Source: CALBZH01 sp964538515 (lineage in GTDB: Bacteria; Desulfobacterota; Syntrophobacteria; Syntrophobacterales; Syntrophobacteraceae). Taken from it: a DNA stretch of 64,000 nt. The position numbers and the translations under genes were made by a program. The stretch is taken from positions 1 to 64,000 of the forward strand of contig CAZIEW010000002.1 of NCBI GenBank assembly GCA_964538515.1. Direction: 5' to 3'. Below are positions 50,432-59,689 of this stretch, piece after piece; positions within the stretch are counted from its first letter, which is position 1, and every line of letters starts with the position of its first letter. Under the pieces are notes generated by a model. That model was not told the DNA's origin, did not search any database, and saw only the letters and a program-made list of their open reading frames with translations.

Positions 50432-50645
50432 CAATAAAGCGTGAACGGCTCGACATGGGCCACTCACCGAATCTGACTTCTTCGGACCGATGGGGATGGC
50501 CCTGGGTCTCAATCCGGGCGATCGCGCTACCCGGAGTCAACGCGGAGCCTCGTTGACGGATTCTTCCTGAAAACCGAGGGCTGAGCGCTCATGGACCGCT
50601 CGGCCCGTGCGGTCACTCCATTCAGCACCCAGGAGCTGCAGCCCC

Positions 50646-53132
50646 ATGCCCTTGCTCTCAAGAGTCTCAATCAAGCACAAGCTCACGCTGATCATGATGC
50701 TCACCAGCACCATCGTCGTCCTTCTGTGCTCATTAGCCTTCGTCGTGAGCAGTCTCGTGAGCTTCAGACTGTCCATGTTGCAGCAGGTATCAACGCTTGC
50801 CGAAGTCCTCGGCGTGAATTGTACGGCACCCCTCACCTTCAATGATCGGGGCGCTGCCGAAGAGAACCTTGCCGCCCTGCGCGCTGTCCACTCCATTGTG
50901 TCCGCGACGGTGTATGGAGCCGACAACTCGCTGTTCGTGCGCTATGTTCGTCAGAATGCCCTTCAAGCAGGAAAATCCCCGAAGCAAGATGATTCAGGGG
51001 CCGATCTCTCGAGCGACGCCGAGTCCTCCGACTTTTCAGTCTGGAAATCTTTCACCCTCAATCACGTGGACGTCAGCCGCCCCATTGTATTGAATGGAGA
51101 GCGCATCGGCACCATCCAATTGCGCTCAGACCTCACCGAGTTCCAAACGGCCATCATACGCTCCCTGAAGGCGCTTCCTCCCATCATATTATTATTCATG
51201 ATGATCGCCTTTTTCCTCGCCGCCATTTTCCAGAGAGCCATTACCTCCCCAATCCTCCGCCTCTCCGATGTCATGAGGAAGGTTTCGGAGGAAAAGGACT
51301 ATGCCATGCGAGTCGAGCCATCCAGTGAAGACGAGCTGGGATCGCTCATCAACGGCTTCAACGACATGCTGACACAGATCCAGGAGCGGGATGCCAAGCT
51401 TGAACGACATCGAGACGACCTTGAGCGCCAGGTAGCGGTTCGAACCGCTGAGCTTCGGCAGTCCAACCTCGAGCTGGAGCATATCGTTTCGGAGCTGCAT
51501 ATCGCCAAGGATCGAGCAGAAGCAGCCAGTCGCGCCAAGTCGCAATTCCTGGCGAACATGAGTCATGAAATCCGCACGCCCATGAACGGCGTTCTGGGGA
51601 TGACCGAGATCCTGTTGGGCTCGCAGCTCACGGAGCACCAGCAGCAGCTCGCCGCGACCGTGATGCAGTCCGGCCAGTCCCTGCTCCAGATTTTGAATGA
51701 CATCCTCGATGTGTCCAAGATTGAAGCTGGAAGGCTGGAGCTGGAGCATATCCCGTTCACTCTTCTGGATTGCATCGAAGAGTCGGCCCAGTTGCTCGCG
51801 GAGCAGGCGTGCAAGAAGGGGCTGGAGCTGATCTGCCACTTGGATCCGTGCGCTCCGAACGCCGTCGTCGGCGACCCGGTTCGTCTGAGACAGATCATCA
51901 CCAACCTTCTGGGTAATGCGGTCAAGTTTACCGAGCGCGGCGAGGTTGTGCTCAAAGGGATGGTAGAGGAGGAAGACGAAGCTTCAGCCCTGCTGCTCTT
52001 TGAGATCACCGACACCGGGATCGGCATTCCGCAGCACAGGCTGAGACACATCTTTGACGCATTCGCACAAGCCGATGAATCCACGACGCGGAAGTATGGG
52101 GGCACAGGTCTGGGGCTCGCCATCTGCAGACAGTTGAGCATCATGATGGGAGGGGGCATCGACGTACGCAGCGAGCCGGATGAGGGAAGCTGCTTTCGCT
52201 TCAGGGTGCGTCTGGAGAAGCAGCCTGGCGGGGTGACCGTTGCCAACGCCTTCGATGGAGGGTTACGGGGAGCTCTCGCGCTGATCGTCGACTCCAACCC
52301 GACCCATAGCCGGTTCATGGCGGAGCTGGCTCGTAGCTGGGGCATGGAGCTCGACGTCGCGCAAGATCGTCATGGGGCCGGCGCCCAGATCAGGAAGCGT
52401 CGCACCAGCGGCCTTTGTTATGACGTGATCATCGCCGATGCAACCGTCTTGGAAGCGGAGAAGCGCGAAGCCTTTAGCGCGGAGAACGACATCACGACCG
52501 AAGCCCTCGATGCCAATATACCTCTTGTGGTCTTGGCTGGCATGGGGTCTCTTGGAAAGATCGCCCTGAGCCGCGGCACCACGATTTGCGCGGTGCTCGG
52601 CAAACCCGTTCGCCGAGCACAGCTCCACCAGGCCCTGCTCGATGCGGTCACCGACTCGTCCCCTCGAAAGGTTCAGACAGAGGCTCCTTCCCTACCTGAA
52701 GCCGATCTGGAGAGAAGCTACGCAGGAAGAATCCTCGTGGCTGAAGACAACCCGGTGAACCGATTGGTGGCCGTAACCATGCTGGAAGGATTGGGCTGTG
52801 AAGTGCACATAGCCGCCGACGGCCTCGAAGCGATTGCGTCCCTTGAGAGCAGACGATACGACCTCATCCTGATGGATTGTCAGATGCCCAGGATGGACGG
52901 CTACGAAGCGACCCGCAAGATACGGGACCTCGAGCGGGAGAACGGTTTGCCTTCGACTTCGGCTTCACCGAATCAGCCCCCTCGGAGGATCCCCATCGTC
53001 GCCCTCACGGCTCATGCACTGGAAGGTGAGCGGGAGAAATGCTTGGCTTCCGGAATGGACGACTACCTGAGCAAACCATTCTCAATCGAGCAGCTTGCCA
53101 CCGTGCTCAGCCGTTGGCTGCCTCGAGGCTGA
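50646..53132 (+). CDS. Hybrid sensor histidine kinase with CHASE8-like periplasmic domain
   Basis: An 828-residue inner-membrane kinase. TM1 is about 13-36; the periplasmic domain (37-175) shows the CHASE8 pattern LAEVLGVNCTAPLTFND then ENLAALRAVHSIVSATVYG, as in YfiN. TM2 is 177-196, followed by HAMP and a coiled coil (250-295). HisKA holds His307 in FLANMSHEIRTPMNG. HATPase has the DTGIGIPQHRL and GGTGLGLAI boxes. A degenerate receiver (LALIVDSNPTHSRF...) precedes a complete one with AEDN and the phospho-Asp in LILMDCQMPRMDG. No Hpt domain or output regulator is fused. ATG 50646 is chosen; a GTG at 50607 is possible. First gene of the module with the TonB receptor and YfiR-like protein. Confidence 0.9.
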   Translation: MPLLSRVSIKHKLTLIMMLTSTIVVLLCSLAFVVSSLVSFRLSMLQQVSTLAEVLGVNCTAPLTFNDRGAAEENLAALRAVHSIVSATVYGADNSLFVRYVRQNALQAGKSPKQDDSGADLSSDAESSDFSVWKSFTLNHVDVSRPIVLNGERIGTIQLRSDLTEFQTAIIRSLKALPPIILLFMMIAFFLAAIFQRAITSPILRLSDVMRKVSEEKDYAMRVEPSSEDELGSLINGFNDMLTQIQERDAKLERHRDDLERQVAVRTAELRQSNLELEHIVSELHIAKDRAEAASRAKSQFLANMSHEIRTPMNGVLGMTEILLGSQLTEHQQQLAATVMQSGQSLLQILNDILDVSKIEAGRLELEHIPFTLLDCIEESAQLLAEQACKKGLELICHLDPCAPNAVVGDPVRLRQIITNLLGNAVKFTERGEVVLKGMVEEEDEASALLLFEITDTGIGIPQHRLRHIFDAFAQADESTTRKYGGTGLGLAICRQLSIMMGGGIDVRSEPDEGSCFRFRVRLEKQPGGVTVANAFDGGLRGALALIVDSNPTHSRFMAELARSWGMELDVAQDRHGAGAQIRKRRTSGLCYDVIIADATVLEAEKREAFSAENDITTEALDANIPLVVLAGMGSLGKIALSRGTTICAVLGKPVRRAQLHQALLDAVTDSSPRKVQTEAPSLPEADLERSYAGRILVAEDNPVNRLVAVTMLEGLGCEVHIAADGLEAIASLESRRYDLILMDCQMPRMDGYEATRKIRDLERENGLPSTSASPNQPPRRIPIVALTAHALEGEREKCLASGMDDYLSKPFSIEQLATVLSRWLPRG

Positions 53133-53361
53133 CACTCCTCCAGAAGCACTCGCTCATTCATTCCTTTTGTGATAGGTAATCTGATCGTTTCTTCTGGACG
53201 GCAGAGCGGCGCATTCATCGAGGCGAGGCAGTCCCTGGATCGCCAACCCTTTGGCGAGCTCGGTTAGATCTCCAGGGCCGTCTTTCATCGTATCCGACGC
53301 AACCACGCCTAGTGTTCGGAGGGGAGAGAGGCTGTGTATGGCAGCCTTCTGAGGAGGATCT

Positions 53362-55443
53362 ATGACATGTCGATCCATGCGCAACACTCGATGCCCCATC
53401 CGTTGCAGACCGGTGCTCGCGCTCACCCTGGCCAGCCTCCTCACCATTTCCTCCTTGTCCATCTCAGTGACTCCCGCCCCTTGCACCGCTTCCCGGACGG
53501 AGCCCGATTTGACGGACCTCAGTCTGGAAGCCCTAATGGATATCGAAGTGACCTCCGTGTCCAAGAGGGCTCAAAAGCTCTCTGACGCCGCAGCGGCCAT
53601 CTTCGTGATCACCCAGGAAGACATCCATCGGTCTGGAGCATCCAATGTGCCGCAGCTCCTTCGGATGGTTCCAGGGCTTCATGTCGCGCAAATCGACGCC
53701 AACAAGTGGTCAGTGACGTCCCGCGGTTTCTCCGGTCGCTTCGCCAACAAGCTTCTTGTCCTGATCGACGGAAGGAGTGTCTATACCCCGATCTTTTCGG
53801 GGGTTTTCTGGGAAGCCCAGGACATCATGCTGGAAGACATCGATCGAATCGAAGTCATTCGAGGACCGGGGGCCTCCCTTTGGGGTGCCAATGCCGTGAA
53901 CGGCGTCATCAACATCGTGTCAAAGAAGGCCAAGGACACCCAGGGGGGGCTGGTCACGGCAGGGGGTGGTACGGAAGAGCGGGGCTTCGGGAGTGTCCGA
54001 TACGGATCGAAAATGGGCGACTCAACCTTTTGGAGGGTCTACGGGAAGTATGCGGACCGGGACGGCTTCGAAACCATTCGCGAGGAGGAGGGCGCCGATG
54101 ACTGGCGTTCCTATCGAGGCGGATTTCGGTTGGACCACTCGATGTCCGGCACCGATTCGCTTACGTTCCTGGGCGATCTCTATAAGGCTGTCGCAGGGGT
54201 CGAATATGGGAGCATCCCCTCCCTGCGGCCTCCATTCAGTCGGAAAGTCCGCTCGGATATGGTCTTTTCGGGAGGGGATATTCTAGGCCGCTGGAGCCAC
54301 TCCTTCTCCGACACCTCCGACTTGACGATCCAAGTGTATTACGATCGCCTCGCTGGTGACGATTTCAACTTTTCAGTCAACGACGACACCTTCGACTTTG
54401 ACATGCAGCATCAATTCAAGATCGGATCCCGACAGGAGTTGATTTGGGGTCTGGGATACCGCTACTGGCGCGACCACACCAATGGGTCCTTTCTCGCCTC
54501 CTTCGACCCGCCCAAGCGATGCGACAATCTGTTCAGCGCGTTCGTGCAAGACGAGATCAGTCTGATCGAGCAAAAGCTCAGTTTGATTGCCGGCTCGAAG
54601 CTTGAGCACAACGACTACACCGGATTCGAGGTCCAACCGAGTGGCCGGCTCATTTGGACCCCCACAAAACAGCAGTCGGTCTGGGCGGCCGTATCGAGAG
54701 CCGTGCGGACTCCATCGCGCGCTGAAGACAACGCGACTCTCAACACGGCGGTCATTCCTCCGCAACCGGAGCAAGGACTGTTCGTGCCGCTGTCAGTCCC
54801 CTTCTACAATAGAGCTGAGCTTCTTTCCGAGGAGCTGACGGCTTTTGAATTGGGGTATCGCATTCAGCCAAGTGAAAGGCTGTCCTTTGACTTCGCGACC
54901 TTTTACAACCTCTACGACCATCTCGCCACGCTGAAGCGGGGACGAGCCTTTTTCAGCCCGACTCCCGTTCCCCACGTCGTGAGCCCACTCCTGGCATCCA
55001 ATGATCTGAGGGGCGAGACCTACGGGTTCGAGGCAGCCATGGGATGGCAAGCCTTCAAGTGGTGGAGCATCAAAGCGGAATATGCATTCCTCGAAATGAA
55101 GCTGTACACGGACCCGGTTGCCCATGAATTCTCCATCGAGAGGCGAAGTGAAGGCTCCACCCCCCACCATCAGTTCTCCGTCCGATCCATGATGGATCTC
55201 CCGTACCACCTCCAGCTTGACCTGTGGCTCCGGTTTGAAGACAAGCTGCCCGCTCTGGACGTGTCGAGCTACGCCAATCTGGACGTTCGTCTCGCCTGGA
55301 AGGTCCTGGAAAATCTAGAGTTTTCCATCGTCGGCCAAAACCTGTTGCAGGACCGGCACCTTGAGTTTCGTCCCGACTTCCTGAGTACGCCTGCGACGGA
55401 AGTTCAACGGGGCGTCTACGGGAAGGTGCTCTGGAAATTCTGA
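53362..55443 (+). CDS. TonB-dependent outer-membrane receptor of the YfiR-linked type
   Basis: A 693-residue receptor with N-terminal signal, TonB-box-like DIEVTSVSKR (60-69), plug and 22-strand barrel ending in KVLWKF. Plug motifs are AIFVITQEDIHRSGASNVPQLL, RGFSGRFANKLLVLIDGRSVY and IEVIRGPGASLWGANAVNG, each seen in full. This exact plug style (DLSLEALMDIEVTSVSKR followed by IDANKWSVTSRGF) is one I associate with receptors next to YfiR/DUF4154 genes, and a YfiR-like gene does follow. It has no N-terminal STN signalling domain, so any signalling is not of the FecA type. GAGGAGGATCT precedes ATG 53362. Ligand unknown. Confidence 0.9.
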   Translation: MTCRSMRNTRCPIRCRPVLALTLASLLTISSLSISVTPAPCTASRTEPDLTDLSLEALMDIEVTSVSKRAQKLSDAAAAIFVITQEDIHRSGASNVPQLLRMVPGLHVAQIDANKWSVTSRGFSGRFANKLLVLIDGRSVYTPIFSGVFWEAQDIMLEDIDRIEVIRGPGASLWGANAVNGVINIVSKKAKDTQGGLVTAGGGTEERGFGSVRYGSKMGDSTFWRVYGKYADRDGFETIREEEGADDWRSYRGGFRLDHSMSGTDSLTFLGDLYKAVAGVEYGSIPSLRPPFSRKVRSDMVFSGGDILGRWSHSFSDTSDLTIQVYYDRLAGDDFNFSVNDDTFDFDMQHQFKIGSRQELIWGLGYRYWRDHTNGSFLASFDPPKRCDNLFSAFVQDEISLIEQKLSLIAGSKLEHNDYTGFEVQPSGRLIWTPTKQQSVWAAVSRAVRTPSRAEDNATLNTAVIPPQPEQGLFVPLSVPFYNRAELLSEELTAFELGYRIQPSERLSFDFATFYNLYDHLATLKRGRAFFSPTPVPHVVSPLLASNDLRGETYGFEAAMGWQAFKWWSIKAEYAFLEMKLYTDPVAHEFSIERRSEGSTPHHQFSVRSMMDLPYHLQLDLWLRFEDKLPALDVSSYANLDVRLAWKVLENLEFSIVGQNLLQDRHLEFRPDFLSTPATEVQRGVYGKVLWKF

Positions 55444-55473
55444 GGCTGTGTGGCCATAAAACCGGGAGCCCTT

Positions 55474-55518
55474 TGCGTCGTTTCCAGGCGAGCCCCAGGC
55501 TTTGCCTGAAACGACGCA
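55474..55518. repeat. 15-bp stem-loop between the TonB receptor and yfiR-like genes
   Basis: TGCGTCGTTTC-C-AGGC (55474-55489) pairs with GCCTGAAACGACGCA (55504-55518), with one bulged base and a 14-nt loop. No T-run follows. It may tune expression between the two genes or be a palindromic repeat. Confidence 0.5.
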
Positions 55519-55558
55519 GGGGCCCGATGAAAATCGAGGGGCGAGGACTGAAGAACGG

Positions 55559-56101
55559 ATGAAGGGCAGGTTACGGTTCACATGGGTGCTGGCTCTAACG
55601 GTGCTCGCTGCACTCGCACCAAGTCCGTCCTTTGCCCAGGGGGCCGAGGAATACAAAGTTAAGGCTGCGTTTCTGTTTAATTTTGCGAAATTCGTCGATT
55701 GGCCTGCCGAGGCCTATGCACCAGCCGGAAACGCCCTGGTGATCTGCATTTTCGGCGAGGACCCCTTCGGCAGCGCCCTCGACTCGCTTGTCGGCAAGGC
55801 CGTTGGCGAACGGCAGCTGTCGATCAAACGCACCAAACGACTGGAGGATGTCCGGACCTGCAGTATCCTCTATGTGTGCGCTTCGGAAAAGGAGCGTCTG
55901 CAGAGCATCTTGCAGACCGCACAAACTGCGCGAGCCCTGACCGTCAGTGATATGGACCGGTTTGTTCATCAAGGAGGCATGATCGGGCTGGTCTCCAGCG
56001 ACGACAAGATTCGATTCCGCGTGAATGTCACGGCAGCGAAGGCGTCCGGAATCCAGATCAGCTCGAAGCTGCTCAAGCTCGCCGACCTTGTCGTTGAGTG
56101 A
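55559..56101 (+). CDS. YfiR-family periplasmic protein (DUF4154)
   Basis: A 180-residue secreted protein with a signal peptide (LALTVLAALAPSPSFAQG). The mature part opens YKVKAAFLFNFAKFVDWP, the YfiR/DUF4154 signature. LVICIFGEDPFG, GERQLSIKR, CSILYVCASEK and GGMIGLVSSDDKIRFRVN follow in family order. YfiR in Pseudomonas binds the CHASE8 domain of YfiN and represses it. Here the CHASE8-like partner would be the kinase at 50646, in the same transcription direction. YfiR relatives use redox-active Cys; this one has three (ICIF, TCSI, YVCA). It lies 115 bp after the TonB receptor. Confidence 0.88.
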   Translation: MKGRLRFTWVLALTVLAALAPSPSFAQGAEEYKVKAAFLFNFAKFVDWPAEAYAPAGNALVICIFGEDPFGSALDSLVGKAVGERQLSIKRTKRLEDVRTCSILYVCASEKERLQSILQTAQTARALTVSDMDRFVHQGGMIGLVSSDDKIRFRVNVTAAKASGIQISSKLLKLADLVVE

Positions 56102-56147
56102 GCCGGTCCCTTCCGAGCAGCTGGCGCGGAGTCTCCCTTACGAACCG

Positions 56148-56414
56148 CTACGCCAGGAGCAGCATGGCCACGACTGGGACAGTCAGCACGAGCATCGTCA
56201 GAATCCGCCAGGCCGACAGCTCCTGTCCTCGGACCCGGGCCATCACCCCTCGGATGGCAAGCCCCACGGCCGCGAAGCCGCTGCCGAGCGACACGGTCAG
56301 GGCCAGCAGTCCTCGCGTACGGCAGCCGAGCACATCGACCGGGGTGAGAGCAATCGCGAAGAACAGCAGGGGAACAGCCCCTGGAATCAGAACATGGCGA
56401 ACGAGACGACTCAT
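56148..56414 (-). CDS. Small membrane protein of unknown function
   Basis: An 88-residue protein with about three hydrophobic segments: VLIPGAVPLLFFAIALTPVD, LLALTVSLGSGFAAVGLAI and ILTMLVLTVPVVAMLLLA. Short basic loops (RTRG, RVRGQE) lie between. It is antisense-oriented between the YfiR-like and HD-domain genes. The AAGGG-type ribosome site is modest. The segment pattern and codon use look real, but no family is recognised. Confidence 0.55.
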   Translation of the reverse strand: MSRLVRHVLIPGAVPLLFFAIALTPVDVLGCRTRGLLALTVSLGSGFAAVGLAIRGVMARVRGQELSAWRILTMLVLTVPVVAMLLLA

Positions 56415-56467
56415 TGGAAGCCCTTACCATTGGATGCAGTCATCAAAACGAGGTGCACGAAACCATC

Positions 56468-57106
56468 GTGAGCCGGGACACCCACGAATCCCCTGAAACA
56501 GAGCCGACAAGTCCACCTTCGGACGCGTCCTTCAAACACATGATTCACTTTTTCTTCGAGCTCGGAATGCTGAAGAAAACGCCTCGCTCCGGCTACCAGT
56601 TTCTCGGATCCGGCGGGGAGTCCGTCGCGGACCACACCTTTCGGATGACCCTGATCGGCTATTCCCTGGCCCGCCTGACCCCGGAGATCGATCTCCTGAA
56701 AGTCCTCAGCCTCTGCCTCTTTCACGATGTTCCCGAAGCGCGCACCGGGGACCTCAATTATGTGAACAAGCAGTACGTGAAGGTGAACGAGGATGGGGCC
56801 ATCGTCGATCTGGCCGAGACGCTTCCATTCGGAGAAGAATACCGCGCCCTCATGGAAGAGTACCGCGAGGGTCGAACCCTCGAGGCCAGGCTCACCCACG
56901 ACGCGGATCAGCTGGACCTGATCCTGGAGCTCAAGGAGCAGCACGACCTCGGAAACGGCTACGCCATGCGATGGATCGAGTTCGCCTTGAAGCGATTGGA
57001 GACCCAGGTGGCGAAAGATCTGGCCTCGAAAATCCTCACGACGGATTCCGCTGCCTGGTGGTTTGAAGGCCACGACCACTGGTGGCACCGCAAACAGGAA
57101 GACTGA
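56468..57106 (+). CDS. HD-domain hydrolase (YfbR/HDDC2-like)
   Basis: A 212-residue metal-dependent phosphohydrolase similar to 5'-deoxynucleotidase YfbR and HDDC2. The HD residues are all present: His in ESVADHTFRM, His-Asp in LCLFHDVPEARTGDL and Asp in LTHDADQLDLILE. The HDVPEARTGD and HDADQLD stretches are particularly diagnostic. A role in dNMP turnover is likely. The start is uncertain: GTG 56468 is used, GTG 56453 and TTG 56414 are in frame. It lies divergent from the small membrane protein. Confidence 0.85.
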   Translation: MSRDTHESPETEPTSPPSDASFKHMIHFFFELGMLKKTPRSGYQFLGSGGESVADHTFRMTLIGYSLARLTPEIDLLKVLSLCLFHDVPEARTGDLNYVNKQYVKVNEDGAIVDLAETLPFGEEYRALMEEYREGRTLEARLTHDADQLDLILELKEQHDLGNGYAMRWIEFALKRLETQVAKDLASKILTTDSAAWWFEGHDHWWHRKQED

Positions 57107-57237
57107 GATTCGGCTCGCCGTTGCGATGTTCAACACCCTAGGATCAAGCGTTCGGCACGATGCTCTGAATGTCCCCAAGAGCTCTTTCCTCGGGCGGCCC
57201 CTTGACCTGACAACCCGGGGACATCCAGCTCTACAGC

Positions 57238-59280
57238 CTACTTCACCTTGCAGGAACCGTGGATCGCACTGCACGCTTCCGTGAACATCCGCCCGATCCA
57301 GTCTTCGTGTCTAGGATATGGAGCACCGGACTCGATCTCCGCCAGGCGCCCCGCATAGTGTTGGGTTGTGCTTACAAAGGTCGCGTGGCTCCATGTGAGC
57401 GGTGAAACCGAGAGGGGCTCACCGGTGTGCGGATGGATCTGCTCGGCCATCACTCCGGACGGGAGGGTATGGTCGCAGGCCCACAGGAGGATCTTTTCGA
57501 CCTCCCGGAGGTGATCTCTTGTTTCGGCGACATTCAGGAGGTACTCGGCGAGCCAGAGCGTCGCAATGAACCATGGGTTCCCCGTGACCTCCGGCCCGAC
57601 CCGATGGTAGTCATCGTGCTCGTAGCGGGCCATGCCCCCCGTCGCTCCCCCCACCCACAACCGCTCGCGCAGCGCGGCCATGGTCGACACGATCCGAGGG
57701 TCATCCGGTTTGTACACGCCGAAGGCAAACAACCCCCAGAGGCTCGAATCACAGGTGCCATCGACTTGCAGACTGCCGCCCCCGTCGCGCGACAGCATGC
57801 GGCAGAACCGCCCCAAGTCCTCCCGCCACAAATGCTTGGAAGCGCCGTCCCGGATTTCAGAGGCGGCTTTCCGATAAACCCGCGCCCGTTCCTCCTCGCC
57901 GAAGACATCGCAGAAGAGCGACGCCGCCGTGAGCCCTCCGAAGACCGCCGCCACGGTGAAGCTCAGAATGCCCCGCCTCTCCTCCCACAGGTCGTAGGAG
58001 GGCCCCGGCAGCCCGGTCTCCTCATCGCGATAGGCGACCATGAAATCGCCCGCCCGCTTGATGAGCTGCCGATAGAGGGGCTTGATGAAATCGATGTCGC
58101 GATAGAGCACAAAATGCTGCCAGAGCGCCCAAACCACCAAGGCCGTCTCGTCTTCCTGGATGGGGAGCTGGTTTTTCCCGCCATCGACCCAGGGATGCCA
58201 GGACGATGCAAGGCTGCCGTCGGGATTGTACTTGTGGAGGAAATAGCCCTCCTCGCCCAGAACCGAAGTCGCGAAGCTGTAGAATCTCCGAGAGTGCTCG
58301 GGATACCCGGCAAGATCCAGGGCATTGGCGACCAGCGCCCCGTCCCTGGGCCACACGTACGAGTAGGTGTCGCGGTTGTACTGAATCACATCCGAATCGT
58401 TCCCCGCAAGGATCCCCCCGTTCCAGTCGATCTGGGTGCTCAGGATCAGCAGGCTGCGTCGGTATTGGACCTGGATCGCCTCAGGCAGAAAGCCGTCGGG
58501 GAGCGGCTCCTTGCGCACCCACAGTCTCCAGTAGTCGGCCGTGCGCTTGATGAGGGTCCGTGGATGCTTGTGCTTCACGAGTCCATTCAGACGACGCACC
58601 TCGTCCCACTTCTCTCCCGCGCAGATCCAGTAATAGGCCGCCCCGGACCCGTGCCCTTCCAAATCCAGATGCAGGGCGATGACGGAGTCGACGGAGCCCT
58701 GCGCGATCGCATTCCCCGACAGGATCCCATCCTCGGCATCCCGAAAGGTTCCTTCCCTCCCGCCCACGTTCTTCACTCCCACGGCATACTGCGAGATGCT
58801 CTCGGAATCGTCCGTCATCCCATTGGCGAGGAAATACCGGGAACCCTTGTAGTGCACCACGCCCCCGGCGTGCGGGTCGAAGACCGCCGTGTCCCCGATG
58901 CTGTTTCCCGAAAGATTGAAATCGTGGGATAAGAAGAGTCGAACCTCGCGCCTCTCAGGGAGAAGATTCTCGACGACGATCTCCCTCACATAGACATTTT
59001 CATGGAAATCCACCGCACCCGTGCAGGTGATCAGCAGTCCCATCCGACGATGGTGGAGATCGACCCTCGCTACGAGGGCATCCTCCTCATAAAGGAGCTC
59101 CATCGCCCAGTCCTTACCGACCCAGGAAAAATGCGGCGAGACATACACGCCAAGCCGACAGGCATTGCCGCTCAAATGGTTCTCCTGACCGACATGCGGG
59201 AAATACAGGTCCCGAATGCAATAGTCCCGGTCAAAGCAGAGCAGCAGTCTTCCATTTCCGAGGGGAATATCGCGTGGCAT
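57238..59280 (-). CDS. Glycoside hydrolase family 15 glucoamylase-like protein
   Basis: A 680-residue protein with an N-terminal beta-sandwich (about 1-265) and a GH15 (alpha/alpha)6 barrel (about 275-670). Barrel marks are YSYVWPRDGALVANALDLAGYPEHSRRF in outline (WPRDG-A), PSYDLWEERRGILSF with the general-acid Glu, and MAEQIHPHTGEP then VSPLTWSHA with the general-base Glu. No signal peptide, so it probably acts in the cytosol on glycogen, maltooligosaccharide or trehalose. It belongs with pgl-zwf-tkt downstream of it in a sugar-oxidation cluster, where relatives also sit beside such genes. Confidence 0.9.
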   Translation of the reverse strand: MPRDIPLGNGRLLLCFDRDYCIRDLYFPHVGQENHLSGNACRLGVYVSPHFSWVGKDWAMELLYEEDALVARVDLHHRRMGLLITCTGAVDFHENVYVREIVVENLLPERREVRLFLSHDFNLSGNSIGDTAVFDPHAGGVVHYKGSRYFLANGMTDDSESISQYAVGVKNVGGREGTFRDAEDGILSGNAIAQGSVDSVIALHLDLEGHGSGAAYYWICAGEKWDEVRRLNGLVKHKHPRTLIKRTADYWRLWVRKEPLPDGFLPEAIQVQYRRSLLILSTQIDWNGGILAGNDSDVIQYNRDTYSYVWPRDGALVANALDLAGYPEHSRRFYSFATSVLGEEGYFLHKYNPDGSLASSWHPWVDGGKNQLPIQEDETALVVWALWQHFVLYRDIDFIKPLYRQLIKRAGDFMVAYRDEETGLPGPSYDLWEERRGILSFTVAAVFGGLTAASLFCDVFGEEERARVYRKAASEIRDGASKHLWREDLGRFCRMLSRDGGGSLQVDGTCDSSLWGLFAFGVYKPDDPRIVSTMAALRERLWVGGATGGMARYEHDDYHRVGPEVTGNPWFIATLWLAEYLLNVAETRDHLREVEKILLWACDHTLPSGVMAEQIHPHTGEPLSVSPLTWSHATFVSTTQHYAGRLAEIESGAPYPRHEDWIGRMFTEACSAIHGSCKVK

Positions 59281-59366
59281 GGTGCCTCTCCATCGGACTC
59301 AGAGGAGTTGAAATTTGTGGCTCATTGTGGATTGACTTGAAAGCGCGGCAAGACTCCCAAGCCGTC

Positions 59367-59391
59367 ATTCCCGCGTGCTTCCGGCGGGAAT
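59367..59391. repeat. REP-like palindromic repeat
   Basis: ATTCCCGC-GTGCTTCCG-GCGGGAAT forms a perfect 8-bp stem. The surrounding CGTCATTCCCGCG...GGGAATCC and CCTGGATCCCCGTC resemble dispersed intergenic repeats common in proteobacterial genomes. Only one copy is in this window. Confidence 0.5.
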
Positions 59392-59509
59392 CCTGATTTT
59401 CGACAGCCTGGATCCCCGTCTGAGCCTGCCGGAACGGCTGACGAAGCGGAGTGGCGGCTGTCGGGTATTCGCAGGATTTGGGGTTTGTCACGCCAATCCG
59501 CCATGAGCC

Positions 59510-59689
59510 AAATTTGTAAGCGCGTCGGGTCCAATCGCTCTTGGGAAGCACCGAGGCGAGCTGCTCGTCGGCGGTCTTGAGGTGGGCGGGGTCGTGCCGG
59601 AGTCTGTAGGGGCTGCGTCCCCGCAAATAGAGCGCTTCCGGCACCGGTTCGGTCGACGGGTGGTCGTTGATGACCCGGTCGAGCAGCAC
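59510..59689 (-). pseudogene. Remnant of a TPR/thioredoxin-type protein C-terminus
   Basis: The minus-strand frame reads LLDRVINDHPSTEPVPEALY then LRGRSPYRLRHDPAHLKTAD and later PKSDWTRRAYKF. This resembles the C-terminal TPR-like part of thioredoxin-fold proteins of Desulfobacterota, with PEA-Y-G-YR and a final SDW-RA-F. There is no start, ribosome site or upstream domain, and the frame then runs into unrelated repeat sequence, so it is a dead fragment. The family assignment is from memory. Confidence 0.35.

Larger units (their letters stand above)
50222..50645. other. 424-bp divergent control region of ilvB and the hybrid kinase
   Basis: It contains two sigma70-type promoters: minus strand at 50338-50366 for ilvB and plus strand at 50404-50431 for the kinase gene. 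The ilvB leader of about 110 nt shows no terminator, T-box or run of Leu/Ile/Val codons. The rest shows no gene that I can support. Confidence 0.5.

Noticed and set aside
53154..53290. 44-codon minus-strand frame (MKDGPGDLTELAKGL...) before the TonB receptor gene
   Set aside because: Composition looks protein-like, but there is no ribosome site, and the longer frame is antisense to the receptor gene.
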